A stretch of DNA of 64,000 nucleotides from Streptomyces sp. NBC_00448 (lineage in GTDB: Bacteria > Actinomycetota > Actinomycetes > Streptomycetales > Streptomycetaceae): positions 6,503,501-6,567,500 of the forward strand of contig NZ_CP107913.1 in the NCBI RefSeq assembly GCF_036014115.1, given 5' to 3'. Shown here piece by piece: positions 15,872 to 24,321 of this stretch; the stretch's first letter is position 1, and each line of letters opens with the position of its first letter. The translations under genes were made by a program, and so were the position numbers. The notes beneath the pieces were generated by a model. It saw nothing but the letters and a program-made list of their open reading frames with translations. It did no database searches and was not told the DNA's origin.

Positions 15872-16432
15872 TCACTCCTCGAAGGTCGCGCTCAGCGCGT
15901 CCGCCAGCCCCGGCACCAGGTCCTTGCCGGTCAGCACCTCCGTCTCCGAGTCCTTCGCGCGCAGCCGAACAGCCGACTCCCGCGTCCCGTCGCGCAGCAC
16001 GCCGACCGTCATCCGCACCTCCTGCCGTTCCGGGTGCGCGGCGACCCATGCGGCCAGCGCCTTGTCGTCCAGGTCGTCGGGGATGGCCGCCTCGGCGGAC
16101 GGCGGCAGCATCAGCCGCTCCACGGTGAGCGCGCACCCGGCGATCACCTCGGGCCAGGCGATGGTGGCCAGGAACTCGTCGAGCGCCTGCCCGGCCGGCA
16201 ACTCGTCCTGCTCGATGGGGGTCAGGCCCTCGGCCGCCGAGTCGGCGGCGTCCAGCCCGAGTTGGTCGGCGAGCGCGGGCTCCCGGGTGCGCAGGTGCGC
16301 GGTGTCGACGAGGGCGAACAGCCGGGCGGGCCGGTCCCAGCCGAGGCCCGACGCATAGGTGTCGATCTCGAGGACGGCGCGGGTCAGGGGGTTCGCCGCG
16401 AGTGGCGAACCTTCGGTCGCAGTGTTGGACAT
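15872..16432 (-). CDS. PPA1309 family protein
   Basis: 186 residues, matching the small conserved actinobacterial PPA1309 family (LTRAVLEIDTYASGLGWDRPARLFALVDT near the N-terminus, TIAWPEVIAGCALTVER and EVRMTVGVLRDGTRESAVRLR in the middle). Function unknown. Start at ATG 16432 with GGGGGAGGA upstream; the frame continues upstream only as antisense of the UPF0182 gene. Divergent from the UPF0182 gene across 120 bp, an arrangement I recall as conserved. Confidence 0.83.
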   Translation of the reverse strand: MSNTATEGSPLAANPLTRAVLEIDTYASGLGWDRPARLFALVDTAHLRTREPALADQLGLDAADSAAEGLTPIEQDELPAGQALDEFLATIAWPEVIAGCALTVERLMLPPSAEAAIPDDLDDKALAAWVAAHPERQEVRMTVGVLRDGTRESAVRLRAKDSETEVLTGKDLVPGLADALSATFEE

Positions 16433-16552
16433 GTCAGTATCCTCCCCCTTCTCCGACCGGAATCGGGAACCGGCCAATGCGTCGATTAGTTGCACCTGTG
16501 GGAGTCCGACTCGGGGCACCCCGAGATCGCCGACCACTTCGAGGTGCGCACC

Positions 16553-19500
16553 GTGGTATTCGAGATGCCGGAACGCGACGGAGACGGAGGGGCGCCCGCA
16601 CCTCGCTTCACCGTCGGCCGCCCGTCGCGCAGCGCCCGTACGCTGCTCGTCACCGTGGCCGTGCTGGCCCTGCTGATGATCGCGTTCGTGATGTTCGCCG
16701 GCTTCTGGACGGACCTGCTGTGGTACCGGTCGGTGCACTACTCCTCGGTGTTCGGCACGGTGTTGTGGACGAAGATCGCGCTGTTCTGCGCCTTCGGGCT
16801 GCTGATGGGGCTGGCGGTCGGCGCGAACATGTTCCTGGCGCACCGGCTGCGCCCGCCGCTGAGCGCGATGTCGCCCGAGCAGCAGAACCTCGACCGGTAC
16901 CGGATGGGCATCGCGCCGTACAAGAAGTGGGTGCTGCTCGCGGTCAGCACGGTGGTCGGGCTGGTCGCCGGCGGATCGGCCACCGGCCAGTGGCGGTTGT
17001 GGCTGCTGTTCGTCAACGCGACGCCGTTCCACACCAAGGACCCGCAGTTCCACAAGGACGTGTCGTTCTACACCTTCGACCTGCCCTGGTACCGCTTCCT
17101 GCTGGCCTTCTGCTTCGCCGTCGTGCTGCTGTCCCTGCTGGCCGCCGTCCTCGTGCACTACCTGTACGGGGGGCTGCGCATCACCTCGCCCGGTGCCCGC
17201 GCCACCACGGCAGCCACCGGGCACCTGTCGGTGCTGCTCGGGCTGTTCGTCTCCCTGAAGGCGGTCGCCTACTGGCTGGACCGCTACTCGCTCGCGGTGA
17301 AGTCCAGCGGGATCAAGGCCACCGACAACTGGACCGGCCTGCGCTACGTCGACGCCAACGCGTACCTGCCGGCCAAGACCATCCTCTTCTCGATCGCGGT
17401 GATCTGCGCGCTGCTGTTCTTCGCCACGCTGTGGCGCCGCACCTGGACGCTGCCGACGGTCGGCTTCGGCCTGATGGTGCTGTCCGCGATCCTGATCGGC
17501 GGCCTGTACCCGGCGATCGTGCAGAAGTTCCAGGTCCAGCCGAACGAGGCCGCCAAGGAGGCGCCGTACATCCAGCGGAACATCGACGCCACCCGCGCCG
17601 CGTACGGCATCGACGACACCGTGGAGTCCGACTACAAGGGCACCAGCAAGGCGTCGAACGCCAAGCTGCGCGCCGACGCGGGCAGCGCGGCCTCCATCCG
17701 GGTGCTCGACCCCAACGTGGTCTCACCGACCTTCCAGCAGACCCAGCAGTCCGGGAGCTACTACTCCTTCCCCTCCACCCTGGACGTCGACCGCTACACG
17801 GTCGACGGCAAGGAGCAGGACACCGTGGTCGGCGTCCGGGAGCTGAACGTGAAGGGCATCCCGGAGAACAACTGGATCAACGACCACTTCAAGTACACCC
17901 ACGGCTACGGGATGGTCGCGGCCAAAGGCACCACCGTGACCGGCAACGGGGCCGGCTCGACCGCCGGCTCGACCGCCGGTTCGGGCACCGGCACCGGCTC
18001 CGGCACCGGTTCCGGCGCGTCGAGCGACTCCGACCACACCGGCCAGCCGGTCTACACCGAGCAGGGACTGCCCACCGCCGGCGCCCTCGGCCCGTACACG
18101 CAGCAGATCTACTTCGGCGAGCAGACCAAGCAGTACTCGATCGTGGGCGGCCCCACCAAGGAGCTGGACTACGCGGAGAAGAAGCGCGAGGTGACCACCA
18201 CCTACCGGGGCAACGGCGGGGTCAGCCTCGACAACCCGGTCACCCGGGCCGCGTACGCGGTGACGCTCGGCGAGCCGAAGATCCTCTACTCGGGGGCGAT
18301 CGGGCACGGTTCACAGATCCTGTACCACCGCACCCCCAAGCAGCGCGTCGAGGCGGTCGCGCCCTGGCTGACGATCGACGGAGACCCGTATCCGGCCGTC
18401 GTCGGCAAGCACGTGGTGTGGATAGTCGACGCCTACACGACGAGCGACAACTACCCGTACGCCTCGCGTACGACGCTGGGCAACACCACCGCGGACTCCC
18501 TCACCGACAACCAGCGGTCGGTGGTGGCCCGGCAGAACCGGGTCAACTACATCCGCAACTCGGTGAAGGCCACCGTGGACGCGTACACCGGCGCCGTGAC
18601 GCTCTACCAGTGGGACGCCAAGGACCCGGTGCTCAAGACCTGGATGAAGGCGTTCCCGCACACGGTGCGGCCCAAGAGCGCGATCCCGGCCGCGCTGATG
18701 GCGCATCTGCGCTACCCGGAGGACCTGTTCAAGGTGCAGCGTCAGCTGCTCACCCAGTACCACGTCACCAACGCCGCGCAGTTCTACACCGGCAGCCAGG
18801 TCTGGCAGGTCCCGAACGACCCCGCGTCCAAGTCCGGCAAGGCGGTGCCGCCGTACTACCTGAGCCTGAAGATGCCCGGCCAGAGCGCGCAGAGGTTCTC
18901 GCTCACCTCCACCTTCACGCCCGGCCGGCGCGGCAACCTGGCGGCGTTCGTCGCGGTGGACTCCGACGCGACCAGCCCGGACTACGGGAAGATACGCCTG
19001 CTGGAGACGCCCACCGACGACCCCGTGGACGGGCCGCGGCTGGTGCAGAGCAAGTTCAACTCCGACTCCGCCTACGCCCAGCAGATCTCCCGGCTGCGAG
19101 GCAAGGACTCCACCATCGAGTACGGCAACCTGCTCACCCTCCCGCTGGACGGCGGGCTGCTGTACGTGGAGCCGGTCTACCTGCGCGGCGCGAACGTCGA
19201 CTACCCCCTGCTGAAGAAGGTGTTCGTCAGCTTCAACGGGCGCAACGCGTTCGACGACACCCTCGACCAGGCGCTGGACTCCCTCTTCGGCAGCAGCGGC
19301 GGCACATCCACCGGCCCGACGAGCCCCACCGGCCCGACCAGTCCCGCGAGCCCGGGCGGGCCGACCGCCTCGCCGCCGGGCAGTTCCGCCAACCCCCAGG
19401 TCGAGGCGGCCCTGACGAAGGCCCAGAAGGCGTACGACGACGCTCAGACGGCCATGCGGATGAACGACTGGACGGCGTACGGCGAGGCGCAGCGGCGGCT

Positions 19501-19591
19501 CGGCAAGGCGCTGCGGGAGGCCGAGCGGGCCGAGAAGGCGGCGAAGGCCGTCAACCCGGCGAAGGCCGCCAAGCCTTCGAACGCGGGCTGA
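16553..19591 (+). CDS. UPF0182 family large membrane protein
   Basis: 1012 residues. Six to seven N-terminal transmembrane helices (for example TLLVTVAVLALLMIAFVMFAGF) occupy roughly the first 320 residues. A large, presumably extracytoplasmic domain follows, containing YPAIVQKFQVQPNE, WINDHFKYTHGYG and VLKTWMKAFPHTV, all typical of UPF0182. A Gly/Ser/Thr-rich insertion (~465-495) and a Ser/Pro/Thr linker before an Ala/Lys C-terminal coil are lineage-variable. Start chosen at GTG 16553, 8 nt after GAGG; ATG 16565 is an alternative, and a TTG at 16490 lacks a ribosome site. Function unknown. Confidence 0.9.
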   Translation: MVFEMPERDGDGGAPAPRFTVGRPSRSARTLLVTVAVLALLMIAFVMFAGFWTDLLWYRSVHYSSVFGTVLWTKIALFCAFGLLMGLAVGANMFLAHRLRPPLSAMSPEQQNLDRYRMGIAPYKKWVLLAVSTVVGLVAGGSATGQWRLWLLFVNATPFHTKDPQFHKDVSFYTFDLPWYRFLLAFCFAVVLLSLLAAVLVHYLYGGLRITSPGARATTAATGHLSVLLGLFVSLKAVAYWLDRYSLAVKSSGIKATDNWTGLRYVDANAYLPAKTILFSIAVICALLFFATLWRRTWTLPTVGFGLMVLSAILIGGLYPAIVQKFQVQPNEAAKEAPYIQRNIDATRAAYGIDDTVESDYKGTSKASNAKLRADAGSAASIRVLDPNVVSPTFQQTQQSGSYYSFPSTLDVDRYTVDGKEQDTVVGVRELNVKGIPENNWINDHFKYTHGYGMVAAKGTTVTGNGAGSTAGSTAGSGTGTGSGTGSGASSDSDHTGQPVYTEQGLPTAGALGPYTQQIYFGEQTKQYSIVGGPTKELDYAEKKREVTTTYRGNGGVSLDNPVTRAAYAVTLGEPKILYSGAIGHGSQILYHRTPKQRVEAVAPWLTIDGDPYPAVVGKHVVWIVDAYTTSDNYPYASRTTLGNTTADSLTDNQRSVVARQNRVNYIRNSVKATVDAYTGAVTLYQWDAKDPVLKTWMKAFPHTVRPKSAIPAALMAHLRYPEDLFKVQRQLLTQYHVTNAAQFYTGSQVWQVPNDPASKSGKAVPPYYLSLKMPGQSAQRFSLTSTFTPGRRGNLAAFVAVDSDATSPDYGKIRLLETPTDDPVDGPRLVQSKFNSDSAYAQQISRLRGKDSTIEYGNLLTLPLDGGLLYVEPVYLRGANVDYPLLKKVFVSFNGRNAFDDTLDQALDSLFGSSGGTSTGPTSPTGPTSPASPGGPTASPPGSSANPQVEAALTKAQKAYDDAQTAMRMNDWTAYGEAQRRLGKALREAERAEKAAKAVNPAKAAKPSNAG

Positions 19592-19633
19592 TCAGGTGAC
19601 ATCCCGAGCCGTGGTACGGTTGGCACACAACGA

Positions 19634-19710
19634 CGCGGGGTGGAGCAGCTCGGTAGCTCGCTGGGCTCATAACCCAGAGGTCGCAGGTTCAAATCCTGTC
19701 CCCGCTACCA
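19634..19710 (+). tRNA. initiator tRNA-fMet (CAT)
   Basis: 77 nt with encoded CCA. Anticodon CAT. The anticodon stem has the three consecutive G:C pairs (CTGGG/CCCAG) of initiators, and position 1 (C) does not pair with position 72 (T), the formylation determinant. T arm GCAGG-TTCAAAT-CCTGT. Identical in sequence to the copy at 22218-22294. Confidence 0.97.
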
Positions 19711-19711
19711 C

Positions 19712-19749
19712 GACGGCTCGGGGTCTCAAGGGACCCCGGGCCGTTTTTT
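19712..19749 (+). terminator. terminator of the first tRNA-fMet
   Basis: Hairpin CGGCTCGGGGTC/GACCCCGGGCCG (one mismatch) followed by six T residues, immediately after the tRNA CCA. Confidence 0.88.
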
Positions 19750-19955
19750 CGTGCCCGCCGCCAGGTCGCGGGACGCCGCTCCGTTTAGGTGAGAACCAGA
19801 CTTACCGTCAAGGGAGTTCGGGTCACTTCACTTGTTCGTGTGACATCACGTTTACGGTGTTTGGCCTGACCCCTTGTCGGGAAGTCGATAAAACGCCGAA
19901 GTGACCAAGCGGGGTGCGGTATACCAGGTGTACGCCGCTGACAGGTGGTGCGACC

Positions 19956-21836
19956 ATGGGGCTTATGGGGGACGGTGCAGGACTGCTGAACACTCGTCAG
20001 AACCGTGAGGAGCGGGAGCCGACGGGCCGGAAGGCCGTGACCGTGGCCGAGTTGCTGCCCGCGCCCCGTAGCGCCGAGCCCGCGCAAGAGTCCGCGGCCG
20101 CCCCCGACGACGCCTCGGCCACGGCGCCGGCCCTGCTCAGTGACCTGCCCGACGAGGACACCCTCGCGATGCGCGAGGAGGCCGAGATCGAGGCTCGGCA
20201 CCGGGTGGCCGCCGACGCGGGCGACCCCGGCGCGATGAGCGCGCTCGGCACCCTGCTGCTGCGCCGCGGCGACCTCGACGGCGCGGAGCCCTACCTGCGG
20301 GGTGCCGTCCAGGACGGCGACCGTGCCGCCGCCAACAACCTCGCCCTGCTGCTGCACCAGCGCGGCGGCGCCGAGGAGGCCGCCGGCTGGTGGCGGATCG
20401 CCGCCGTCGCCGGCTCAGCGCCCGCCGCGCACGCCCTCGGCCGCCACCTGCGCGAGCGTGGCGACGAGCCCGGCGCCGAGTACTGGCTGCGCCAGGCCGC
20501 CGAGGCCGGCCACGCCCTGGGTGCGTACGCCCTCGCCGACCTGCTCGACCACCAGCGGGACGTCGCCGCCGAGCGCTGGTTCCGCAGCGCCGCCGAGCAG
20601 GGCCACCGCGAGGCCGCCTACCGGCTGGCCCGGATCTGCGCGGTCCGCGGCCAGGAGCGCGAGGCCGAGCAGTGGTACCGCCAGGCCGCAGCCAAGCGGC
20701 ACCGCCGTGCCGCGCTGCGGCTCGGCACGCTCCTGGAGGAGCGCGGCGAGACCAAGGAGGCCGAGCGCTGGTACCTGACGGCCGCCCGTGACGGCGAGGC
20801 CCGCGCCGCGTGCGCGCTGGGTTTCCTGCTGCGCGACGCCGGCGACATCGACCTGGCCGCGACCTGGTGGCGGCGCGCCGCCCAGGCCGGCGACGGCAAC
20901 GCGGCGAACGCGCTGGGCGCCCTGCACGCCCAGGACGGCGAGACGCAGACCGCCGAGCGCTGGTACCGCACCGCCATGGAGGCCGGCGACGTCAACGGCG
21001 CGTACAACCTCGGTCTGCTCTGCGCGGGCAACGGCCGGGCCGCGCAAGCCGAGCAGTGGTACCGCAAGGCCGCGTACGCCGGGCACCGCGAGGCCGCCAA
21101 CGCGGTCGCCGTGCTGCTGCTCCAGCGCGGGGACGCGGCCGGCGCGGAGCCGTGGTTCTCCAAGGCCGCGGAGTCCGGCAGTATCGACGCGGCCTTCAAC
21201 CTCGGCATCCTGCACGCCTCCCGCGGTGAGGACGCCGCCGCGCGGCGCTGGTACGAGCACGCCGCCGCGGCCGGACACGCCGAGGCCGCGCTCCAGGTCG
21301 CGATCGCCCTCCAGCGCGAGGGCGACCAGCACGCCGCCGAGCGGCATCTGCGCTGCGCGGCCGGCGGCGGCAGCCCCGAGGCGGCCTTCCGCCTCGGCGC
21401 GCTCCTCGACGGTCACGAGGAGGGGCGTACGGAGGTCGCCGAGGAGGCGGAGGAGTGGCACGAGCGCGCGGCGCGCCAGGGGCACCGCCGCGCGCAGGTG
21501 CGGCTCGGCATGGGCGCGGCCAAGCGGGGTGACGTGGTCGAGGCCGCGCACTGGTACCGGCTCGCGGCCGAAGCGGGGTCGCGCAACGGGGCGTTCAACC
21601 TCGGGTTGCTGTTCGCGCGGGAGGGGAGCGAGCCGGAGGCCGCGCTCTGGTGGACCCGTGCGGCGGAGGCGGGGCACGGGCGGGCGGCTTTGCGGATGGC
21701 GCTGCTTTCGGCGCGGCGTGGGGACCTGCCGGCCGCGCAGTCGTGGTGTGCTCGTGCGATCGACTGCGGGCCCCCGGAGGTGGCGGAGCGGGCGGCGCGG
21801 CTCACCGCGGCGGTTTCCCACGAACTCACTGCGTGA
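19956..21836 (+). CDS. Sel1/TPR-like repeat protein
   Basis: 626 residues. After a polar ~90-residue N-terminus the protein is almost entirely tandem ~36-residue helical repeats of the Sel1-like type, each with a pattern like GDxxGAxxLGxLxxxRGDxxxAExWYRxAAxxG; about fourteen copies are visible. Such solenoids are protein-interaction scaffolds. No catalytic domain or signal peptide. Start at ATG 19956 with AGGTGG upstream; the frame is open further up but without a ribosome site. It sits between two identical initiator tRNA genes on the same strand. Confidence 0.85.
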   Translation: MGLMGDGAGLLNTRQNREEREPTGRKAVTVAELLPAPRSAEPAQESAAAPDDASATAPALLSDLPDEDTLAMREEAEIEARHRVAADAGDPGAMSALGTLLLRRGDLDGAEPYLRGAVQDGDRAAANNLALLLHQRGGAEEAAGWWRIAAVAGSAPAAHALGRHLRERGDEPGAEYWLRQAAEAGHALGAYALADLLDHQRDVAAERWFRSAAEQGHREAAYRLARICAVRGQEREAEQWYRQAAAKRHRRAALRLGTLLEERGETKEAERWYLTAARDGEARAACALGFLLRDAGDIDLAATWWRRAAQAGDGNAANALGALHAQDGETQTAERWYRTAMEAGDVNGAYNLGLLCAGNGRAAQAEQWYRKAAYAGHREAANAVAVLLLQRGDAAGAEPWFSKAAESGSIDAAFNLGILHASRGEDAAARRWYEHAAAAGHAEAALQVAIALQREGDQHAAERHLRCAAGGGSPEAAFRLGALLDGHEEGRTEVAEEAEEWHERAARQGHRRAQVRLGMGAAKRGDVVEAAHWYRLAAEAGSRNGAFNLGLLFAREGSEPEAALWWTRAAEAGHGRAALRMALLSARRGDLPAAQSWCARAIDCGPPEVAERAARLTAAVSHELTA

Positions 21837-22217
21837 TCGCTGGGGCGGTCCGCCCGGGGTGGTTGGTGCTGTCGGCTCCCGGACCACCTGCCGGTGGGGG
21901 GTTGTGCGCTCCGTTCTCCCCCAGGGCTTCGCCTGGGAGGTACCCCCACGCGCCCCTGGGGTGCTGCCCCTTGGGGTTGTGGGTTTGCCTTGCGGTGGGG
22001 TGGGGTTGTGCGCTCCGTTCTCCCCCAGGGCTTCGCCTGGGAGGTACCCCCACGCGCCCCTGGGGTGCTGCTCCTGGAGGTTGCCTGTTTGGTGGGTGGG
22101 GGCGGTCCGTTCTCTCCCCAGAGCTTCGCCTGGGGTGGCTGGTGGGGGCGGAATGAGGGGAATTGGGGGAGGGATTTGGTGGGGTCGGCGGGGCGGGGTA
22201 TGGTGAGGGAACAACGA
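21837..22217 (+). repeat. intergenic repeats between the Sel1 gene and second tRNA-fMet
   Basis: 381 bp without a gene. Two copies of a ~70-bp sequence, 21898-21967 and 22002-22071, appear identical. Each has a hairpin (CCCAGG-GCTTCG-CCTGGG) and the trailer GGTACCCCCACGCGCCCC. A third, shorter and diverged copy is at about 22106-22136. Similar hairpin-plus-CCCCC elements occur in other streptomycete intergenic regions and in this window near 47050-47095. They may act as transcription terminators or RNA-stability elements. Confidence 0.85.
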
Positions 22218-22294
22218 CGCGGGGTGGAGCAGCTCGGTAGCTCGCTGGGCTCATAACCCAGAGGTCGCAGGTTCAAATCCTGTCCCCGCTACCA
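22218..22294 (+). tRNA. initiator tRNA-fMet (CAT), second copy
   Basis: 77 nt with encoded CCA, identical to the copy at 19634-19710, including the three G:C anticodon-stem pairs and the unpaired 1:72 position. The 7 bases immediately upstream (ACAACGA) are also shared, suggesting duplication with part of the leader. Confidence 0.97.
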
Positions 22295-22300
22295 CGTAGG

Positions 22301-22340
22301 ACGTAAGCCCGAAAGCAACTGCTTTCGGGCTTACGTGTTG
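22301..22340 (+). terminator. terminator of the second tRNA-fMet
   Basis: Perfect inverted repeat whose arms are ACGTAAGCCCGAAAGCA and its complement (22301-22336), followed by GTTGTT, 6 nt after the tRNA. Confidence 0.9.
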
Positions 22341-22393
22341 TTCGGGCAAAGTCCGGGTGAAGCTGCTTGGTGGGGGCCGGGTGGGGCGGGACG

Positions 22394-23791
22394 ATGGGGG
22401 TGGAGAGTCGCGCAAGGCCGGGAGGCGGGTTGCTGCGCAGGCGGCGTCGGGCAGAGGCGGTTGACGTATCCGCGGAGCGGGCCGCGGAGGCGGCGCGGTG
22501 GGCCGCGTGGTGCGGGCGGGTGGTGGGGGGGCGGCGCCCCGAGGACGTGAGGGCGTTGCTGGCGCGGCTGCGCGGGGCCGTGGAGCGGGGAACCCCGCAG
22601 ACGCGGAGTGCGGCCGTGGAGGCGCTGGGGCGGGCGCCCGCAGGGCTGTTGACGTTGCTGGACCGGCACGCGCGGTGCCCGGAGCGGGTGCGTACGGTGC
22701 CGGCCGCGCCGGAGGCTGTCGTACCGTCATCCGATCTGCTCGGCGGGCTCGTTGCGTCGCTGGAGGCGGACGGGCGGGTGCGGCAGGCGGCGGTGGAGGC
22801 GCTGGCCGCGTTCGGGGGGCCGCTGCCCGCGGCGGCGCTGGCGGTGCGGGCGGTGGACTGGGTGCCGCAGGTCGCGGCGGGGGCGCGCGGTGCGCTGCTG
22901 GCGCGTACCGCCCCGGACGAGGCGCCCGCGGTGGTGGGCGTGCTGCTGAGGGTCGGGGAGAGGCGGCGGGCGCAGGGCCTGCTCGCCGGGTACCGGTCGG
23001 TGCTGGGCGAGCCGGCGCAGCGCCGGGCGGTGCGGGTGCTGGCCGGGCACGCCGATCCGCCGGTGCGCCGCTTCGGTGTCGAACTCGCCCTGGACCTGGG
23101 GGAGTACGTCCGCGGCGACCTGTTGCGCACCGCGCTGCACGACAGCGACCAGGTGTGCCGGCGGCTGTGCGCGCAGCGGCTGCTGGAGTTGGACCCGGAG
23201 CAGGCCGGGCGGCTGTTATGGGCGAGTGGCGCGGGAGTGCGCGAGCTGGCGGTGTCGGCGCTGCCCGCGGACGTGCCGGCCACGCGGCTGGTGGCGCCGC
23301 TGGCGGACCGGGCCAGGATGGTGCGGGCGCAGGCCCGTTGGAAGCTCTACCAGCGCGGTGAGCCGCCCGCGGAGGTCTACCGCAAGCAGTTGCGGAAGGC
23401 GGTGAAGGCGGTGGACGCCGCGCCGGGGCTGCTGGCCGGGCTCGCCGCGGGCCTGGGGGAGTGCGGCGACGCCGCGGACGTGGGGGCGCTGGCCCGGCTG
23501 CTGCCCGACCCGCGTGCGGCGGTGCGCAGAGCGGCGGCGCGCGCGGTGGGACGGCTGGCCAAGCCGTACGAACTGGTGCCGCTGCTCGCCCCGTTGGCCA
23601 ACGACCCGGACCCGGGCGTGGCCAGGGAGGTGTTCGGGGGGCTGGCGCGGGTGCCACACGACGTGCCGCCGGAGACGCTGTGGATCGGCCGGACCCGGAC
23701 CGAGCCGGCGGTGCGCCGGCTGGCCGAGCGGATCGGCGTACGGGGTGGGCGGGCGGCTATGCGCAGTCCGGGCAGAGCCCGCGGTAGGTGA
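22394..23791 (+). CDS. HEAT/ARM-like repeat hypothetical protein
   Basis: 465 residues, Ala/Arg/Leu-rich and predicted all-helical. Repeated helical pairs such as DGRVRQAAVEALAAFGGPLP and DPRAAVRRAAARAVGRLAKPYELVPLLAPLANDPDPGVAREVFGGLARVP resemble HEAT repeats, implying a protein-binding solenoid. No catalytic motif seen. ATG 22394 preferred; an upstream TTG at 22367 is possible. Its last 35 nt overlap the 3' end of the convergent catR gene. Family assignment rests on repeat pattern only. Confidence 0.65.
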   Translation: MGVESRARPGGGLLRRRRRAEAVDVSAERAAEAARWAAWCGRVVGGRRPEDVRALLARLRGAVERGTPQTRSAAVEALGRAPAGLLTLLDRHARCPERVRTVPAAPEAVVPSSDLLGGLVASLEADGRVRQAAVEALAAFGGPLPAAALAVRAVDWVPQVAAGARGALLARTAPDEAPAVVGVLLRVGERRRAQGLLAGYRSVLGEPAQRRAVRVLAGHADPPVRRFGVELALDLGEYVRGDLLRTALHDSDQVCRRLCAQRLLELDPEQAGRLLWASGAGVRELAVSALPADVPATRLVAPLADRARMVRAQARWKLYQRGEPPAEVYRKQLRKAVKAVDAAPGLLAGLAAGLGECGDAADVGALARLLPDPRAAVRRAAARAVGRLAKPYELVPLLAPLANDPDPGVAREVFGGLARVPHDVPPETLWIGRTRTEPAVRRLAERIGVRGGRAAMRSPGRARGR

Positions 23792-24167
23792 CCTCGGCGG
23801 CGGAGACGGTGAAGCCGAAGCGCTCCTCGACGGGGAGGGCCGCGAGCGGGTCGCCGGTGGGGTGGACGTCGCGTACGGTGCCGCAGTCGGCGCACACCAG
23901 GTGCTGGTGCGGGTGGTGCGCGTTCGGGTCGTACCGCTTGGCGCGGCCGTCGGTGGCGACCTCGATGATCTCGCCGATGCTCACCATCTCGCCGAGCGTG
24001 TTGTAGACCGTCGCCCGCGAGATCTCGGGCAGGCGGGCGATGGCACGGGCGTGGACCTCGTCGGCGGTGAGGTGCACGTGGTCGCCGTCGAGCACCTCGG
24101 CCACGACGCGCCGCTGGGCGGTCATGCGCCAGCCGCGTTCGCGTAGTCGTTCCAACAGGTCGCTCAT
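23757..24167 (-). CDS. catR: Fur-family peroxide regulator, CatR/FurA type
   Basis: 136 residues. N-terminal winged helix (RMTAQRRVVAEVL ... LPEISRATVYNTLGEMVSIGEI), C-terminal metal-binding domain with AHHPHQHLVCADC and a second CPDC pair, giving the two CxxC structural zinc sites of the Fur superfamily. Divergent from katA with the palindrome at 24233-24245 between them. In streptomycetes the Fur homologue beside a catalase gene (CatR/FurA) represses both until oxidised by peroxide; that role is inferred from context. Start at ATG 24167: a -10-like TAGGCT ends 7 nt upstream and there is no Shine-Dalgarno, suggesting a leaderless message. Confidence 0.88.
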   Translation of the reverse strand: MSDLLERLRERGWRMTAQRRVVAEVLDGDHVHLTADEVHARAIARLPEISRATVYNTLGEMVSIGEIIEVATDGRAKRYDPNAHHPHQHLVCADCGTVRDVHPTGDPLAALPVEERFGFTVSAAEVTYRGLCPDCA

Positions 24168-24226
24168 GTGTCCCAGCCTAACAGTCGGGGTCCTGAAGAC
24201 GACATGGTCCACAGATGGCTCTCGTC

Positions 24227-24254
24227 TTGACTTAGACAATGTCTACCGTAGGAT
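24227..24254 (+). promoter_or_regulatory. katA promoter with CatR-type operator in the spacer
   Basis: -35 TTGACT (24227-24232), 16-bp spacer, -10 TAGGAT (24249-24254). The spacer begins with a perfect palindrome TAGACA-A-TGTCTA (24233-24245), well placed for a Fur-type repressor to block RNA polymerase and probably also to affect the divergent catR. Factor identity is inferred from the neighbouring gene. Confidence 0.75.
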
Positions 24255-24321
24255 CGAGTCTGACGCCGGCCGAGGGGCCCGGCGGCGGCCGAGGGACAGC
24301 CCGACACCAGGGAGACATGAC

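Noticed and set aside
16402..19599. Open frame of over 1000 codons in another frame of the UPF0182 region
   Set aside because: Gly/Arg-rich nonsense composition; the UPF0182 frame has clear membrane helices and family motifs.
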